Positions 28,148-36,202 of a stretch of 64,000 nucleotides of DNA are shown one piece after another (the stretch's first letter is position 1; each line of letters begins with the position of its first letter). Where the stretch lies: the NCBI RefSeq assembly GCF_035944355.1, contig NZ_DASZBH010000008.1, positions 62,001 to 126,000 on the forward strand. The letters run 5' to 3'. The notes under the pieces were generated by a model. The model had not been told where the DNA came from and ran no database searches. It saw only the letters and a program-made list of their open reading frames with translations. The DNA is from Frateuria_A sp035944355. Its GTDB lineage: Bacteria; Pseudomonadota; Gammaproteobacteria; Xanthomonadales; Rhodanobacteraceae. Made by a program: the position numbers and the translations under genes.

Positions 28148-28824
28148 ATCCGGCGGCAGCTGCCCACGCTCGCCCGCTGGCCATCCTCGGCGGCACCTTC
28201 GACCCGATCCATATCGCCCATCTCGCGGTGGCGTGGGAGGCTGCGGAGCTGCTGGGCGCCGAGGTACGGCTGATGCCCGCCAGCGTGCCGCCGCACAGGC
28301 CGCCGCCGATCGCCGACGCGACCACCCGCGTGGCGATGCTGCGCGCGGCGCTGCGGGGGCAGGACGGGATCGGCCTGGACACGCGCGAGCTGGCCCGCGG
28401 CGGCCCGTCCTATACCATCGACACGTTGGACCAGATGCGTGCGGAAGAAGGCGACCGGCCGATCGTCCTTTTGCTCGGCGCCGATGCGTTCGCCGGCCTG
28501 CCCGGGTGGCATCGCTGGCGCGCGCTGTTCGAGGCCGCGCACATCGGCGTCCTGTCGCGCCCGGGCGTGGCGCGCGAGTGGCCGGCCGAATTGGCCGAGG
28601 AGGTGGCCGCGCGCCAGGTGGCCGATCCGCGCCTGCTGCGCGCCCAGCCGGCGGGCCTGGTGGCCGAGCTGGAGGTGACGCCGCTGGAAATCTCGGCCAC
28701 CCGCATCCGCGACCTGCTCGCGGCCGGCCGCGAACCGCGCTACCTGCTGCCGCAGGGCCTGTTCGACGATCCGGCCCTGCTCGCGCCGTACCGCCAGCCG
28801 GGCCCGCAGGACAGACCGTCGTGA
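28144..28824 (+). CDS. nadD: Nicotinate-nucleotide adenylyltransferase NadD
   Basis: NadD transfers AMP to nicotinate mononucleotide, making deamido-NAD. The 226-aa protein shows GGTFDPIHIAHL (the nucleotidyltransferase HxGH-like motif, here HIAH), MPASVPPHRPPP, GGPSYTIDTL and the C-terminal ISATRIRDLLAAG signature. It overlaps holA upstream and a GNAT gene downstream. The usual next genes, rsfS and rlmH, are displaced by about 5.5 kb. Confidence 0.95.
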   Translation: MNPAAAAHARPLAILGGTFDPIHIAHLAVAWEAAELLGAEVRLMPASVPPHRPPPIADATTRVAMLRAALRGQDGIGLDTRELARGGPSYTIDTLDQMRAEEGDRPIVLLLGADAFAGLPGWHRWRALFEAAHIGVLSRPGVAREWPAELAEEVAARQVADPRLLRAQPAGLVAELEVTPLEISATRIRDLLAAGREPRYLLPQGLFDDPALLAPYRQPGPQDRPS

Positions 28825-29282
28825 GCGCACCCGTGATCGTGCGGGACGTGGCCCGCGGCGACCATGCCGCCTGGCTGCCCTTGTGGGATGGCTACAACGC
28901 CTTCTACGGCCGCTCGGGCGATACCGCGTTGCCGGCGCAGATCACGGCGATGACCTGGTCGCGCTTCTTCGACGCCTACGAACCGATGCATGCGCTGGTG
29001 GCGGAAGCGGACGGCCGGTTGCTCGGCCTGGCGCACTACCTGTTCCATCGCAGCACCATCCGCATCGAACCGAGCTGCTACCTGCAGGACCTGTTCACCG
29101 TGCCGCCGGCGCGCGGGCGCGGCGTGGGCCGCGCGCTGATCGAGGCGGTCTGCGAGCGCGCCCGCGCCGCCGGCTGTGCGCGGGTGTACTGGCAGACGCA
29201 CCAGAGCAATGCCGCCGCCATGGCCCTGTACGACAAGCTGGCCGAGCGCTCCGGCTTCGTGGTCTACCGCAGGGAGCTGTAG
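28821..29282 (+). CDS. GNAT-family N-acetyltransferase
   Basis: This 153-aa GNAT protein probably acetylates a small amine with acetyl-CoA. The CoA-binding loop is visible as LFTVPPARGRGVGRALIEAV (Q/RxxGxG/A type), followed by ARVYWQTHQSNAAAMALYDKL, the typical beta5-alpha4 region. The start is GTG at 28821, overlapping the nadD stop by 4 bp, so it is translationally coupled to nadD. Its stop lies only 7 bp from the convergent msrB. The substrate cannot be inferred. Confidence 0.85.
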   Translation: MSAPVIVRDVARGDHAAWLPLWDGYNAFYGRSGDTALPAQITAMTWSRFFDAYEPMHALVAEADGRLLGLAHYLFHRSTIRIEPSCYLQDLFTVPPARGRGVGRALIEAVCERARAAGCARVYWQTHQSNAAAMALYDKLAERSGFVVYRREL

Positions 29283-29289
29283 CGCACGC

Positions 29290-29895
29290 TCAGCCCACCC
29301 GCGGCACGAAGCGCAGCGCCACCGAGTTCATGCAATAGCGCAGGCCGGTCGGCCGCGGGCCGTCGTCGAAGACGTGGCCCAGGTGGCTGTCGCAGCCGGC
29401 GCAGCTGATCGCCGTGCGGACCCAGCCGAACATGCGGTCGGTGCTCTCGATGACGTTCCGCTTGGCGATCGGTTGCCAGAAGCTCGGCCAGCCGGTGCCG
29501 GAGTCGAATTCGGTGGCGGCGTCGTAGAGCGCGGTATCGCAGGCCAGGCAGCGGAACAGCCCCGGCACGGGCGGCCGTTCGTGCGGCCCGCTGAAGGCGC
29601 GCTCGGTACCGTTGTGGCGCATCACTTCGTAGGAGGCCTCGGGCAGGCGCTCGCGCCACTGCGCATCGCTGAGCACCAGCTTGCGCACGTGGCACAGGCC
29701 CAGGCGGTGGCCGTCGTCGGCGAAGCATTCGAGCAGCACGTCGCCGCCGCGGGCCGGCGCCGGTGCGGCCGCGGCGGGACGCGCCGACAGGCGCGGCACC
29801 AGCAGCCCGCCGGCCAGGGCGAGCGCGCCGCCGCCCAGCGCGGCGCGCAGGAAGCGGCGCCGTTCCCATGCAACGATGTCGTGGATGCGGTTCAT
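29290..29895 (-). CDS. msrB: Tat-exported peptide-methionine (R)-S-oxide reductase MsrB
   Basis: MsrB reduces methionine-R-sulfoxide in oxidised proteins. The 201-aa protein carries a twin-arginine signal (ERRRFLRAALGGGALALAGG), so it acts outside the cytoplasm. The mature enzyme has the two zinc CxxC pairs (CLACD and CAGCD), EFDSGTGWPSFWQP, and the catalytic cysteine in GLRYCMNSVALRF. It lies 15 bp downstream of dipZ on the same strand and is probably its operon partner: DipZ could pass electrons across the membrane to regenerate it. The upstream sigma-factor-type promoter is described at 31662. Confidence 0.93.
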   Translation of the reverse strand: MNRIHDIVAWERRRFLRAALGGGALALAGGLLVPRLSARPAAAAPAPARGGDVLLECFADDGHRLGLCHVRKLVLSDAQWRERLPEASYEVMRHNGTERAFSGPHERPPVPGLFRCLACDTALYDAATEFDSGTGWPSFWQPIAKRNVIESTDRMFGWVRTAISCAGCDSHLGHVFDDGPRPTGLRYCMNSVALRFVPRVG

Positions 29896-29910
29896 GGAAA
29901 ACCTCCGTGA

Positions 29911-31629
29911 TCAGCCGAAGGTGAAGGCGTAGGCATGCACGCCGGGGTCGAGGAAGGTGATCTCGAACACGCGCTCGCCGGTGCCCTCGTGCTGGCGCAC
30001 CAGCTGGTACAGGCGCTGCTCGGTGACGGTGCCGTTGCCCTGCACATCGGTGTCCATGCCGTGGTCCTCGCCCGGCGGCTTGCCGTCGAGGGTGACGCGA
30101 AAACGCACGGGCTTGCCGTCCGCGCCGGGGCCGAGCACCAGATGCAGGTCGCGGCCGCGGAAGCGGTAGGCGATGCGGCCGCCCGGCTGTTCCGACTGCG
30201 CCAGCTCGGCGCGCACGGTCCAGCGGCCGTCCAGCGCCCACTGGCCGGATGGCAGCGTGGCCGGCGCGCGGTAGTCCCAGGCCTCGTCGTGGGCGACCTG
30301 GCCGCCGGCGAAATGCTCGCTGCGGGCGTAGCCGACGTAGGTTTCCGGCGAGCGCATCGCATCGTTCGAGCCGGCCGCCTGCGCGCCCTTGGCGCCGGGC
30401 TGCACGTAGCCGCCCGGGAGATCGGTGTGGCCGGCTTCGGCAAGCAGCTGGCGGATCGTGTCTTCGCTCTCTTGGTAGCCGCCTTCGCCGAAGTGGTGGG
30501 CACGGATATTGCCCTTGGCGTCGATGAAGTAGTGCGCCGGCCAGTATTCGTTGTCGAAGCCCTGCCAGATGGCGTAGTCGTTGTCGAGCGCGACGGGGTA
30601 ATCCACGCCCAGCTCCTTCACGGCGCTCGCCACGTTGGCCGGCTCCTTCTCGAAGGCGAACTCCGGTGCGTGCACGCCGATCACCACCAGGCCATGGTCC
30701 TTGTACTTGTCGTACCAGGCATGCACGTACGGCAGCGAGCGCAGGCAGTTGATGCAGGAGTAGGTCCAGAAATCGACCAGCACCACCTTGCCGCCCAGCG
30801 CCTCGCGCGTGAGCGCAGGCGAATTGAGCCAGCCGGTGGCGCCGGCGAGCGAGGGCAGCTCGCCCTCCACCGGCAGCGGCGCGCCAGCCCGGTACACCGG
30901 CTGCGGCGTGGGCGCCGGGCGCGTGGCATCGATCAGCTTCTGCTCCAGGCCGCCGGTGTTGGCCAGCGCCACCCGCGTCAGCAGGCCGGTATCCAGCCCC
31001 AGCGCGATCGCCGCCACGCCGGCCAGCACCAGCGCGCCCAGCGCGCGGCGGACCCATTCGCCGGCCCCCAGCGAGCGCTTCATCAGCGCGAACACCTTGC
31101 CGCCGATCAGCAGCGCCAGCGCCAGCGAGGTGGCGGCGCCCGCGGCGTAGGTGAGCAGCAGCAGGGTGGTCTGCACGCTGGCGCCGTTGAGCGCCGCGCC
31201 GGTCAGCAGCAGCCCGAGGATCGGCCCCGCACAGGGCGCCCACAACAGGCCGGTGGCGACGCCCAGACCGGCGGCGGACCACGCCGAGCCTTCGCTGTCT
31301 GAGTGCCGCGACAGCCGGTTGCCCAGCGCGACGAACGGCCGCGTCAGCCATTCGGCGATGCGGGTCGAGAGCAGCGTGAGGCCGAGCAGCGCCAGCACCA
31401 CCAGCGCCACGGCGCGGCCGTACTGGTTGGCGCGGATCGCCCAGCCGCCGCCGACCGCCGCCAGCGTGGCGACCAGCGCGAAGGTGAGCGCCATGCCCAG
31501 CAGCATCGGCAGGCCGTTGCGCGCGAACGGCCGGTCGGCGCGCGCGAAGACGAATGGCAGCACCGGCAGGATGCACGGGCTGAGGATGGTCAGGACGCCA
31601 CCGAGGTAGGCGAGGATCAGCAGCAGCAT
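29911..31629 (-). CDS. dipZ: DipZ: CcdA-type membrane transporter fused to a periplasmic thioredoxin domain
   Basis: This is a reductant-transport protein that moves electrons from cytoplasmic thioredoxin to the periplasm. In the 572-aa chain, a CcdA-like membrane domain (residues ~1-215) contains the redox cysteines C19 (LSPCILP) and C133 (WAPCAGP). A periplasmic thioredoxin/TlpA-like domain (about 250-400) has active site C292-I-N-C295. The C-terminal ~160 residues form the galactose-binding-like DipZ domain. Co-transcription with a Tat-exported MsrB suggests that it fuels periplasmic methionine repair. The leader starts about 26 bp upstream at a sigma-factor-type promoter. Confidence 0.92.
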   Translation of the reverse strand: MLLLILAYLGGVLTILSPCILPVLPFVFARADRPFARNGLPMLLGMALTFALVATLAAVGGGWAIRANQYGRAVALVVLALLGLTLLSTRIAEWLTRPFVALGNRLSRHSDSEGSAWSAAGLGVATGLLWAPCAGPILGLLLTGAALNGASVQTTLLLLTYAAGAATSLALALLIGGKVFALMKRSLGAGEWVRRALGALVLAGVAAIALGLDTGLLTRVALANTGGLEQKLIDATRPAPTPQPVYRAGAPLPVEGELPSLAGATGWLNSPALTREALGGKVVLVDFWTYSCINCLRSLPYVHAWYDKYKDHGLVVIGVHAPEFAFEKEPANVASAVKELGVDYPVALDNDYAIWQGFDNEYWPAHYFIDAKGNIRAHHFGEGGYQESEDTIRQLLAEAGHTDLPGGYVQPGAKGAQAAGSNDAMRSPETYVGYARSEHFAGGQVAHDEAWDYRAPATLPSGQWALDGRWTVRAELAQSEQPGGRIAYRFRGRDLHLVLGPGADGKPVRFRVTLDGKPPGEDHGMDTDVQGNGTVTEQRLYQLVRQHEGTGERVFEITFLDPGVHAYAFTFG

Positions 31630-31661
31630 GGGTCAGGTTTCCACGGGAGTGTGGTGGGGTA

Positions 31662-31686
31662 TTCGCTCGGTGGGGCGGTGGGTTAC
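31662..31686 (-). promoter_or_regulatory. SigF-type ECF promoter for dipZ-msrB
   Basis: On the minus strand the sequence reads GTAACC (31686-31681), 15 bp, CGAA (31665-31662). This is one base shorter in spacing than the Caulobacter SigF consensus GTAACC-N16-CGAA as I recall it. The -10 element lies ~33 bp upstream of the dipZ ATG. It faces away from the promoter at 31752. Confidence 0.65.
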
Positions 31687-31751
31687 ATCCTGGCCGAAAA
31701 GGGCCGTCGCGGCGCGGAGGACCGACCCGGCGATCCGTTCCAACATACGGC

Positions 31752-31777
31752 GTAACCGGGGCGCCGGATGCGGCGAA
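31752..31777 (+). promoter_or_regulatory. SigF-type ECF promoter, autoregulating the sigma factor operon
   Basis: GTAACC (31752-31757), exactly 16 bp, CGAA (31774-31777): a perfect match to the recalled SigF-type consensus. The predicted transcription start is near 31784, giving a short leader of about 22 nt before the sigma-factor ATG at 31806. Confidence 0.75.
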
Positions 31778-31805
31778 TCCAACGCATGCCTCCAACGCCG
31801 CCCCG

Positions 31806-32456
31806 ATGCAGGACTTGACCGCCACCGGTTTCATGGTTCCAGATGCATGCTTTCCCCTTCGGGCGAGCATCGATCCGGCCGTGCCAGCCGAACCTGCCAG
31901 TGACACTCCCGAACGCCGCCGGGCGGCGTGGATGGCTGCCGCCCAGGTCGGCGACCGTCGCGCCTACGAGCGCGTGCTGGCCGATTCGGTGGCGCTGATC
32001 CGCGTCGTCGCACGCCGGCAGGGCGTCGCCCACGACCAGCTCGACGACGTGGTGCAGGAGACCCTGCTGACCATCCACCGCGTGCGCCACACCTACGATC
32101 CGGCGCGCTCCTACGACGCCTGGCTGGCCGCGCTCGCCGCCCGGCGGTCGATCGACGGGCTGCGGCGCAGCGGCCGGCAGGCGCATCGCGAGGTGGCCAA
32201 CGAGCTGGCGCTCGCGCTGCATCCGGACGAAGCGGACGCCAGCGCCGGCAGCGAACAGGCGCAACAGGCCCGGCGGCTGCGCGCGGCCATCGCCGAACTG
32301 CCGCCGGGCCAGCGCGAGGCGGTCGAGCAGCTCGGGCTAAAGGAGCTTTCGCTGGAGGAGGCGGCGCTGCATACCGGCCGCTCCACCGGCGCGCTCAAGG
32401 TGAACCTGCATCGCGCGCTGAAGGCCTTGCGCCAGCGCTTCCATGGAGACGACTAG
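31806..32456 (+). CDS. ECF sigma factor, SigF-like (partner of NrsF)
   Basis: This 216-aa RNA polymerase sigma-70 factor of the ECF type has region 2 (RAYERVLADSVALIRVVARR, HDQLDDVVQETLLTIHRVRH, RSYDAWLAALAARRSIDGLR) and region 4 (AAIAELPPGQREAVEQLGLK, then LSLEEAALHTGRSTGALKVN). It is followed 4 bp later by its membrane anti-sigma NrsF and preceded by a matching promoter, which implies autoregulation. An alternative ATG at 31833 would drop nine residues; neither start has a strong ribosome site. The probable signal, by analogy to Caulobacter SigF, is redox or metal stress. Confidence 0.9.
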   Translation: MQDLTATGFMVPDACFPLRASIDPAVPAEPASDTPERRRAAWMAAAQVGDRRAYERVLADSVALIRVVARRQGVAHDQLDDVVQETLLTIHRVRHTYDPARSYDAWLAALAARRSIDGLRRSGRQAHREVANELALALHPDEADASAGSEQAQQARRLRAAIAELPPGQREAVEQLGLKELSLEEAALHTGRSTGALKVNLHRALKALRQRFHGDD

Positions 32457-32460
32457 ACCG

Positions 32461-33138
32461 ATGGCCGACCCGCACGCCCACGACCGCCTGATCGCCGCGC
32501 TCGGCGCCGGCCTGGCGCCGGTGCGCCGGCTGCGCCCGCCGTGGCTGCGCACGCTGGGCTGGCTGTGCGTCGTGGCGGCGATCGCGGGGGTGCTGGTGGG
32601 CCGCTACGGTACCGCGCCGATGCTCGCGCGCTGGGCCGGCGCGCCGGACCTGGGCTGGGCCGGGCTGGGCGCGGCGCTTACCGCGATCAGCGCGGCCTGG
32701 GCGTCGTTCGCGCTGGGCGTGCCCGGACGCTCCACGGCCTGGGCCTGGCTGCCGCTGCCGCCGGCGCTGCTGTGGATCGGCGCCAGCGGGCTGGGCTGCC
32801 TGCGCGTATGGGTCGCCCCGGCGACCCAGGTCGCCAGCCTGCCCCAGGCGGGCGATTGCCTGGTCTTCATCGTGGGTTTCTCGCTGCCGCTCTCGGCGCT
32901 GCTGATCGTGCTGCTGCGGCGCGCCTGCCCGCTGCGGCCGGTGCTCACCGCGGTACTGGTGGGGCTGGCCAGCGCCGCCGCCTCGGCCAGCCTGCTGGAG
33001 ATCTGCCACGCCTTCGACGCGGCGGCCACCGACCTGCTGCTGCACGCACTGGCCGTGGCGCTGGTGGTCGGGGCCAATGCCGCCCTCGGCGGCCGGCTGC
33101 TTTCGGCGCACATGCGGGTCGTCGGTCGCGCCGGGTGA
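32461..33138 (+). CDS. nrsF: NrsF (DUF1109) integral membrane anti-sigma factor
   Basis: This is a 225-aa polytopic membrane protein with six predicted helices, for example TLGWLCVVAAIAGVLVGRYG, LGAALTAISAAWASFALGV and HALAVALVVGANAALGG. It matches the DUF1109/NrsF family, which holds SigF-type ECF factors inactive at the membrane. A conserved cysteine pair is visible, one in ASGLGCLR and one in QAGDCLVF, in line with the paired cysteines reported for NrsF; a third (EICHAF) is in a loop near the last helices. The ATG at 32461 has GGAG 12 bp upstream. A start at 32443, overlapping the sigma gene, is also possible. Confidence 0.88.
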   Translation: MADPHAHDRLIAALGAGLAPVRRLRPPWLRTLGWLCVVAAIAGVLVGRYGTAPMLARWAGAPDLGWAGLGAALTAISAAWASFALGVPGRSTAWAWLPLPPALLWIGASGLGCLRVWVAPATQVASLPQAGDCLVFIVGFSLPLSALLIVLLRRACPLRPVLTAVLVGLASAAASASLLEICHAFDAAATDLLLHALAVALVVGANAALGGRLLSAHMRVVGRAG

Positions 33139-33280
33139 AATCTGCGCAGGCTGCCACCTTCGCCGCGGGCCGCGGCGCGGGAGTGTGCGGTCGATCGCCC
33201 GCACACGCTGGATGGCGAGCCACCCTGCCGCGCAGGGGGATCCGGCGCGACAATGGCCGCTCCCCGCAAAGGAGCACGCC

Positions 33281-34345
33281 ATGTCCGCCTTCCTCGGTTC
33301 GCTGGGTGTCGAGCATCCGCTGATCCAGGCGCCGATGTCCGGCTCGAACACGCCGGCGCTGGTCGCCGCGGTGAGCGCCGCCGGCGGCCTGGGCTCGCTC
33401 GGGGCCGGTTATCTGGAGCCGCAGGCGCTGCTCGACCAGGCCGCGCAGATCCGCGCGGCCACCGCCCGGCCCTTCGCCATCAACCTGTTCGTGCTGCCGG
33501 ACGCATTCGAGGTGGACGATGCGCAGGTGGAAGCGATCCGCCGACGCCTCGATGCGCTGATGGAGCGCGAGGGCCTGGACGTGCGCACGCAGCGTCCCAC
33601 GCGCTGGGCGCCGGTGTTCTCCGACCAGTTGGCTGCCCTGCGCGAAGCGCGTCCGGCGGTGGCGAGCTTCGCCTTCGACCTGATCGGCGCGGACGAGGTG
33701 CGCCGCCTGCAGGCGTTGGGCATCCGCGTGGTCGGCACCGCCACCAGCGTGGCCGAGGCGCGCGCATGGGCCGACCGCGGCGCCGACGCGGTGTGCGTGC
33801 AGGGCGCCGAGGCGGGCGGCCATCGCGGCACCTTCCTGCATGCGCCCGAGGAGGCGCTGATCGGCCTGTTCGCGCTGCTGCCCTCGACGGTGGCCGCGAT
33901 CGACATTCCGGTGATCGCCGCCGGCGGCATCATGGACGGGCGCGCCATGCTCGCCGCGCAGGTGCTGGGCGCCGATGCCAGCCAGCTCGGCACGGCCTTC
34001 CTCGCCTGCCCGGAGTCGGCCGCGGCGGAGGCCTGGAAGCGCGACCTGCCGCAGGCCGAAGACCATCGCATCGGCACCATCTACAGTTTCTCGGGACGGG
34101 CTGCACGCGGCTTGCGCAACCGCTTCGTGGAGGCGATGGCGCCGTTCGCCGGCCAGTTGCCTCCCTATCCGGTGCTCAACGCATTGACATCGCCGCTGCG
34201 CCGCGCGGCGGCCGCCGCCGGACGCGGCGACCTGCTCTCCGAATGGTGCGGACAGGCAGCTGCCCGGGTGCGTCCGATGCCTGCCGCCGAGCTGGTCCGC
34301 GTGCTGATGGCCGAGTACGCCGCAGCCCGCCGCGCGCTCGCTTGA
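33281..34345 (+). CDS. Nitronate monooxygenase (2-nitropropane dioxygenase family)
   Basis: This FMN-dependent TIM-barrel enzyme oxidises toxic nitronates such as propionate 3-nitronate. In the 354-aa protein the family motifs are LIQAPMSGSNTPALVAAVSA, GGLGSLGAGYL, VCVQGAEAGGHRGTF (with the catalytic-type histidine) and PVIAAGGIMDGRAMLAAQVLGA. A strong ribosome site (AAAGGAG) precedes the ATG at 33281. It lies 142 bp after nrsF on the same strand and may be an independent unit or a member of the same stress response. Confidence 0.9.
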   Translation: MSAFLGSLGVEHPLIQAPMSGSNTPALVAAVSAAGGLGSLGAGYLEPQALLDQAAQIRAATARPFAINLFVLPDAFEVDDAQVEAIRRRLDALMEREGLDVRTQRPTRWAPVFSDQLAALREARPAVASFAFDLIGADEVRRLQALGIRVVGTATSVAEARAWADRGADAVCVQGAEAGGHRGTFLHAPEEALIGLFALLPSTVAAIDIPVIAAGGIMDGRAMLAAQVLGADASQLGTAFLACPESAAAEAWKRDLPQAEDHRIGTIYSFSGRAARGLRNRFVEAMAPFAGQLPPYPVLNALTSPLRRAAAAAGRGDLLSEWCGQAAARVRPMPAAELVRVLMAEYAAARRALA

Positions 34346-34419
34346 CGTGGCGTTGAATCGGCGCGGTTATACTTCGCCCGCGCCATTTCGCGCCTACGCA
34401 CGCCCCGAGGCCCTTCCGC

Positions 34420-34830
34420 TTGAGCACGTCTCCCCGCAGCCAGCCTTCCGTCGTCGCCGCAAGGAAACCTGCCGACGCCCACCAACTCCGCAAGCATGTG
34501 ATCGACGCGCTGGAAGAACTCAAGGCCAAGGACATCCGCGAGATCGACGTCCGCGGCAAGACCTCCATCGCCGACCTGCTGGTGATCGCGTCGGGCACCT
34601 CGGCCCGGCACGTCAAGTCGATCGCCGACGAGGTGGTCAAGTTCGCCAAGAAGGCCGGTGTGATGCCGCTCGGCGTCGAGGGCGAGCAGGAAGCCGAGTG
34701 GGTGCTGGTGGACCTGGGCGACGTCATCGTCCACGTCATGCTGCCGCGCATCCGCGAGTTCTATGGCCTGGAGCGGCTGTGGACGGTAGGCGACCGCGAG
34801 CCGGGGATGGATGCGGCGAGCGCCGGCTGA
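34420..34830 (+). CDS. rsfS: Ribosomal silencing factor RsfS
   Basis: RsfS binds ribosomal protein uL14 and blocks subunit joining in stationary phase. The 136-aa protein has the DUF143 core: VIDALEELKAKDIREIDVRG, TSIADLLVIASGTSARHVKS, and DVIVHVMLPRIREFYGLERLW. Only a TTG start (34420) is available upstream of the conserved core; no ATG precedes it in frame. It is normally coupled to nadD; here 5.5 kb separate them. Confidence 0.92.
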   Translation: MSTSPRSQPSVVAARKPADAHQLRKHVIDALEELKAKDIREIDVRGKTSIADLLVIASGTSARHVKSIADEVVKFAKKAGVMPLGVEGEQEAEWVLVDLGDVIVHVMLPRIREFYGLERLWTVGDREPGMDAASAG

Positions 34831-34845
34831 CGGGCTTTGCGCCAT

Positions 34846-34971
34846 CTCCCCTGCAGGGAGAGGGGTCACTCTTGCGATCCACTTGCCACGAAGCGCGCCT
34901 CTGCTCCCTCTCCCCTCCGGGGAGAGGGCTGGGGTGAGGGGCCACTCTTGCGATCCACTTGCTACGAAGCG
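34846..34971 (+). repeat. Tandem intergenic repeat with REP-like hairpins between rsfS and rlmH
   Basis: Two 29-bp copies (34867-34895 and 34943-34971) differ at one base and are 76 bp apart. Each follows a hairpin: CTCCC/GGGAG at 34846-34860, and the perfect CCCTCTCCCC/GGGGAGAGGG at 34906-34928. The latter resembles the ggggagagggctggggtgagg element common in intergenic regions of this bacterial group. Confidence 0.7.
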
Positions 34972-35109
34972 AGTGCCGCCTTCAAGCATTCTTCCGATGA
35001 GCATCTCCGCGAGCCCCGTCCCCTCACCTCAATCCCCTCCCCCGTCTTCGATCAAGAACGAGGGAGAGGAGGCGAACGTGGCGCTGCGCGCCGGCTTTAT
35101 CGTCTGATC

Positions 35110-35580
35110 ATGCGCGCGCGGATGATCGCCATCGGCGAACGCATGCCGGGATGGGTGGCGGACGGCTTCGCCGAGTACCGCAAGCGCCTCTCGCACGAAC
35201 TGCCGCTGGAACTGGTGGAGCTCAAACCGGGTGCGCGCGGCAAGGGCCGCGATGACGCCCGCGCGATGCACGAGGAGGGCCAGGCGATCCTCGCCGCCCT
35301 GCCGCGCGATATCCACGTGGTCGCACTCGATGGCCGCGGCAAGACCTGGTCCAGCGAGGAACTGGCCGCCCAGCTGGCGAACTGGCGCATGGCCGGGCGC
35401 GACCTGGCGTTCCTGATCGGCGGTCCGGACGGCCACGCGCCCGAGGTGCTGGCGCGCGCCGACCAGCGCTGGTCGCTGGGTCCGCTCACTCTGCCGCACA
35501 TGCTGGTGCGCTTGGTATTGGCCGAACAGTTGTACCGCGCCAGCACGCTGCTGGCCGGCCATCCCTACCATCGCGCCTGA
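35110..35580 (+). CDS. rlmH: 23S rRNA (pseudouridine1915-N3)-methyltransferase RlmH
   Basis: RlmH is a SPOUT methyltransferase that modifies pseudouridine 1915 in helix 69 of 23S rRNA on assembled 70S ribosomes. The 156-aa length is standard. Motifs are MIAIGERMPGWVADGFAEY, the knot segment LAFLIGGPDGHAPEVLARAD and the terminal LAEQLYRASTLLAGHPYHR. I used the ATG at 35110, which gives the expected family start; the open frame extends upstream through the repeats but without similarity. Confidence 0.95.
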   Translation: MRARMIAIGERMPGWVADGFAEYRKRLSHELPLELVELKPGARGKGRDDARAMHEEGQAILAALPRDIHVVALDGRGKTWSSEELAAQLANWRMAGRDLAFLIGGPDGHAPEVLARADQRWSLGPLTLPHMLVRLVLAEQLYRASTLLAGHPYHRA

Positions 35581-35588
35581 CGCCGCCG

Positions 35589-36104
35589 CTACGCCGCACC
35601 CGCCAATTGCGGCACTTCCGGATGCGCGTGCAGCGGCAGGTGTTTGGCGCCCGTGGCGAGCAGGGCGGGGCAAGCGGTGCCCAAGGCATCCTTGGTAGCG
35701 TCGATGACCACCAGGATGCGGCCCTGAGCGATCTCGTCCTTGAACTTGCGGTGCACGGCATCGGGCACGTCGGTGCCTATCAGCGCGCCGGTCCAGCAGC
35801 CGACCGCCGCGCCGGCCAGCGCGATGGCGGCCGCGCCGGCCAAGGTCACGCCCAGCGGCGGCACCGCGACCGCGATCAGGCCCAGCAGCACGCCGGTACC
35901 GCCGCCGCAGGCGGCGCCGCGGGCGGCGGCAGGATAGAAATCCGTGCCAGCGGTCATCCTGTGGTCGGGAACCTCTTGCAGTTCGATGTCCTCGCGAGCG
36001 ATCAGCGAGATGCCATCGTCCGGAATGCCGGCCTGGCGCGCAGCGCTCATGAAGGCACGTGCGGCGGCGAGGTCGGGGGTGCTGAACACGCAGCGGGTTT
36101 TCAT
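35589..36104 (-). CDS. Glycine-zipper-type stress-associated protein, unknown function
   Basis: This 171-aa protein has a central Gly/Ala-rich hydrophobic double segment (ARGAACGGGTGVLLGLIAVA and VTLAGAAAIALAGAAVGCWT), like the glycine-zipper domains of DUF1269 and general-stress-type proteins that may insert in a membrane. The flanks are soluble: the N-terminal VFSTPDLAAARAFMSAARQ resembles the start of ACT-like stress proteins, and the C-terminal GRILVVIDATKDAL a beta-alpha unit. It sits among CsbD, alcohol dehydrogenase and hemerythrin genes, which suggests general stress or redox conditions. It is convergent with rlmH (8-bp gap). Confidence 0.65.
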   Translation of the reverse strand: MKTRCVFSTPDLAAARAFMSAARQAGIPDDGISLIAREDIELQEVPDHRMTAGTDFYPAAARGAACGGGTGVLLGLIAVAVPPLGVTLAGAAAIALAGAAVGCWTGALIGTDVPDAVHRKFKDEIAQGRILVVIDATKDALGTACPALLATGAKHLPLHAHPEVPQLAGAA

Positions 36105-36202
36105 GGGCGCCTCCCGGTGACGCCCTCCGGCACGGCCGGAAGGGCTGTGCCATCTTCCGCGCGTCGGGGTGACCGGTGCGTGCGCCGATTGTTACCACGG
36201 CC

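Noticed and set aside
34846..34971. Short spaced repeats considered as a CRISPR remnant
   Set aside because: There are only two copies with hairpins of different sequence and no cas genes; they fit a duplicated intergenic REP-like element.
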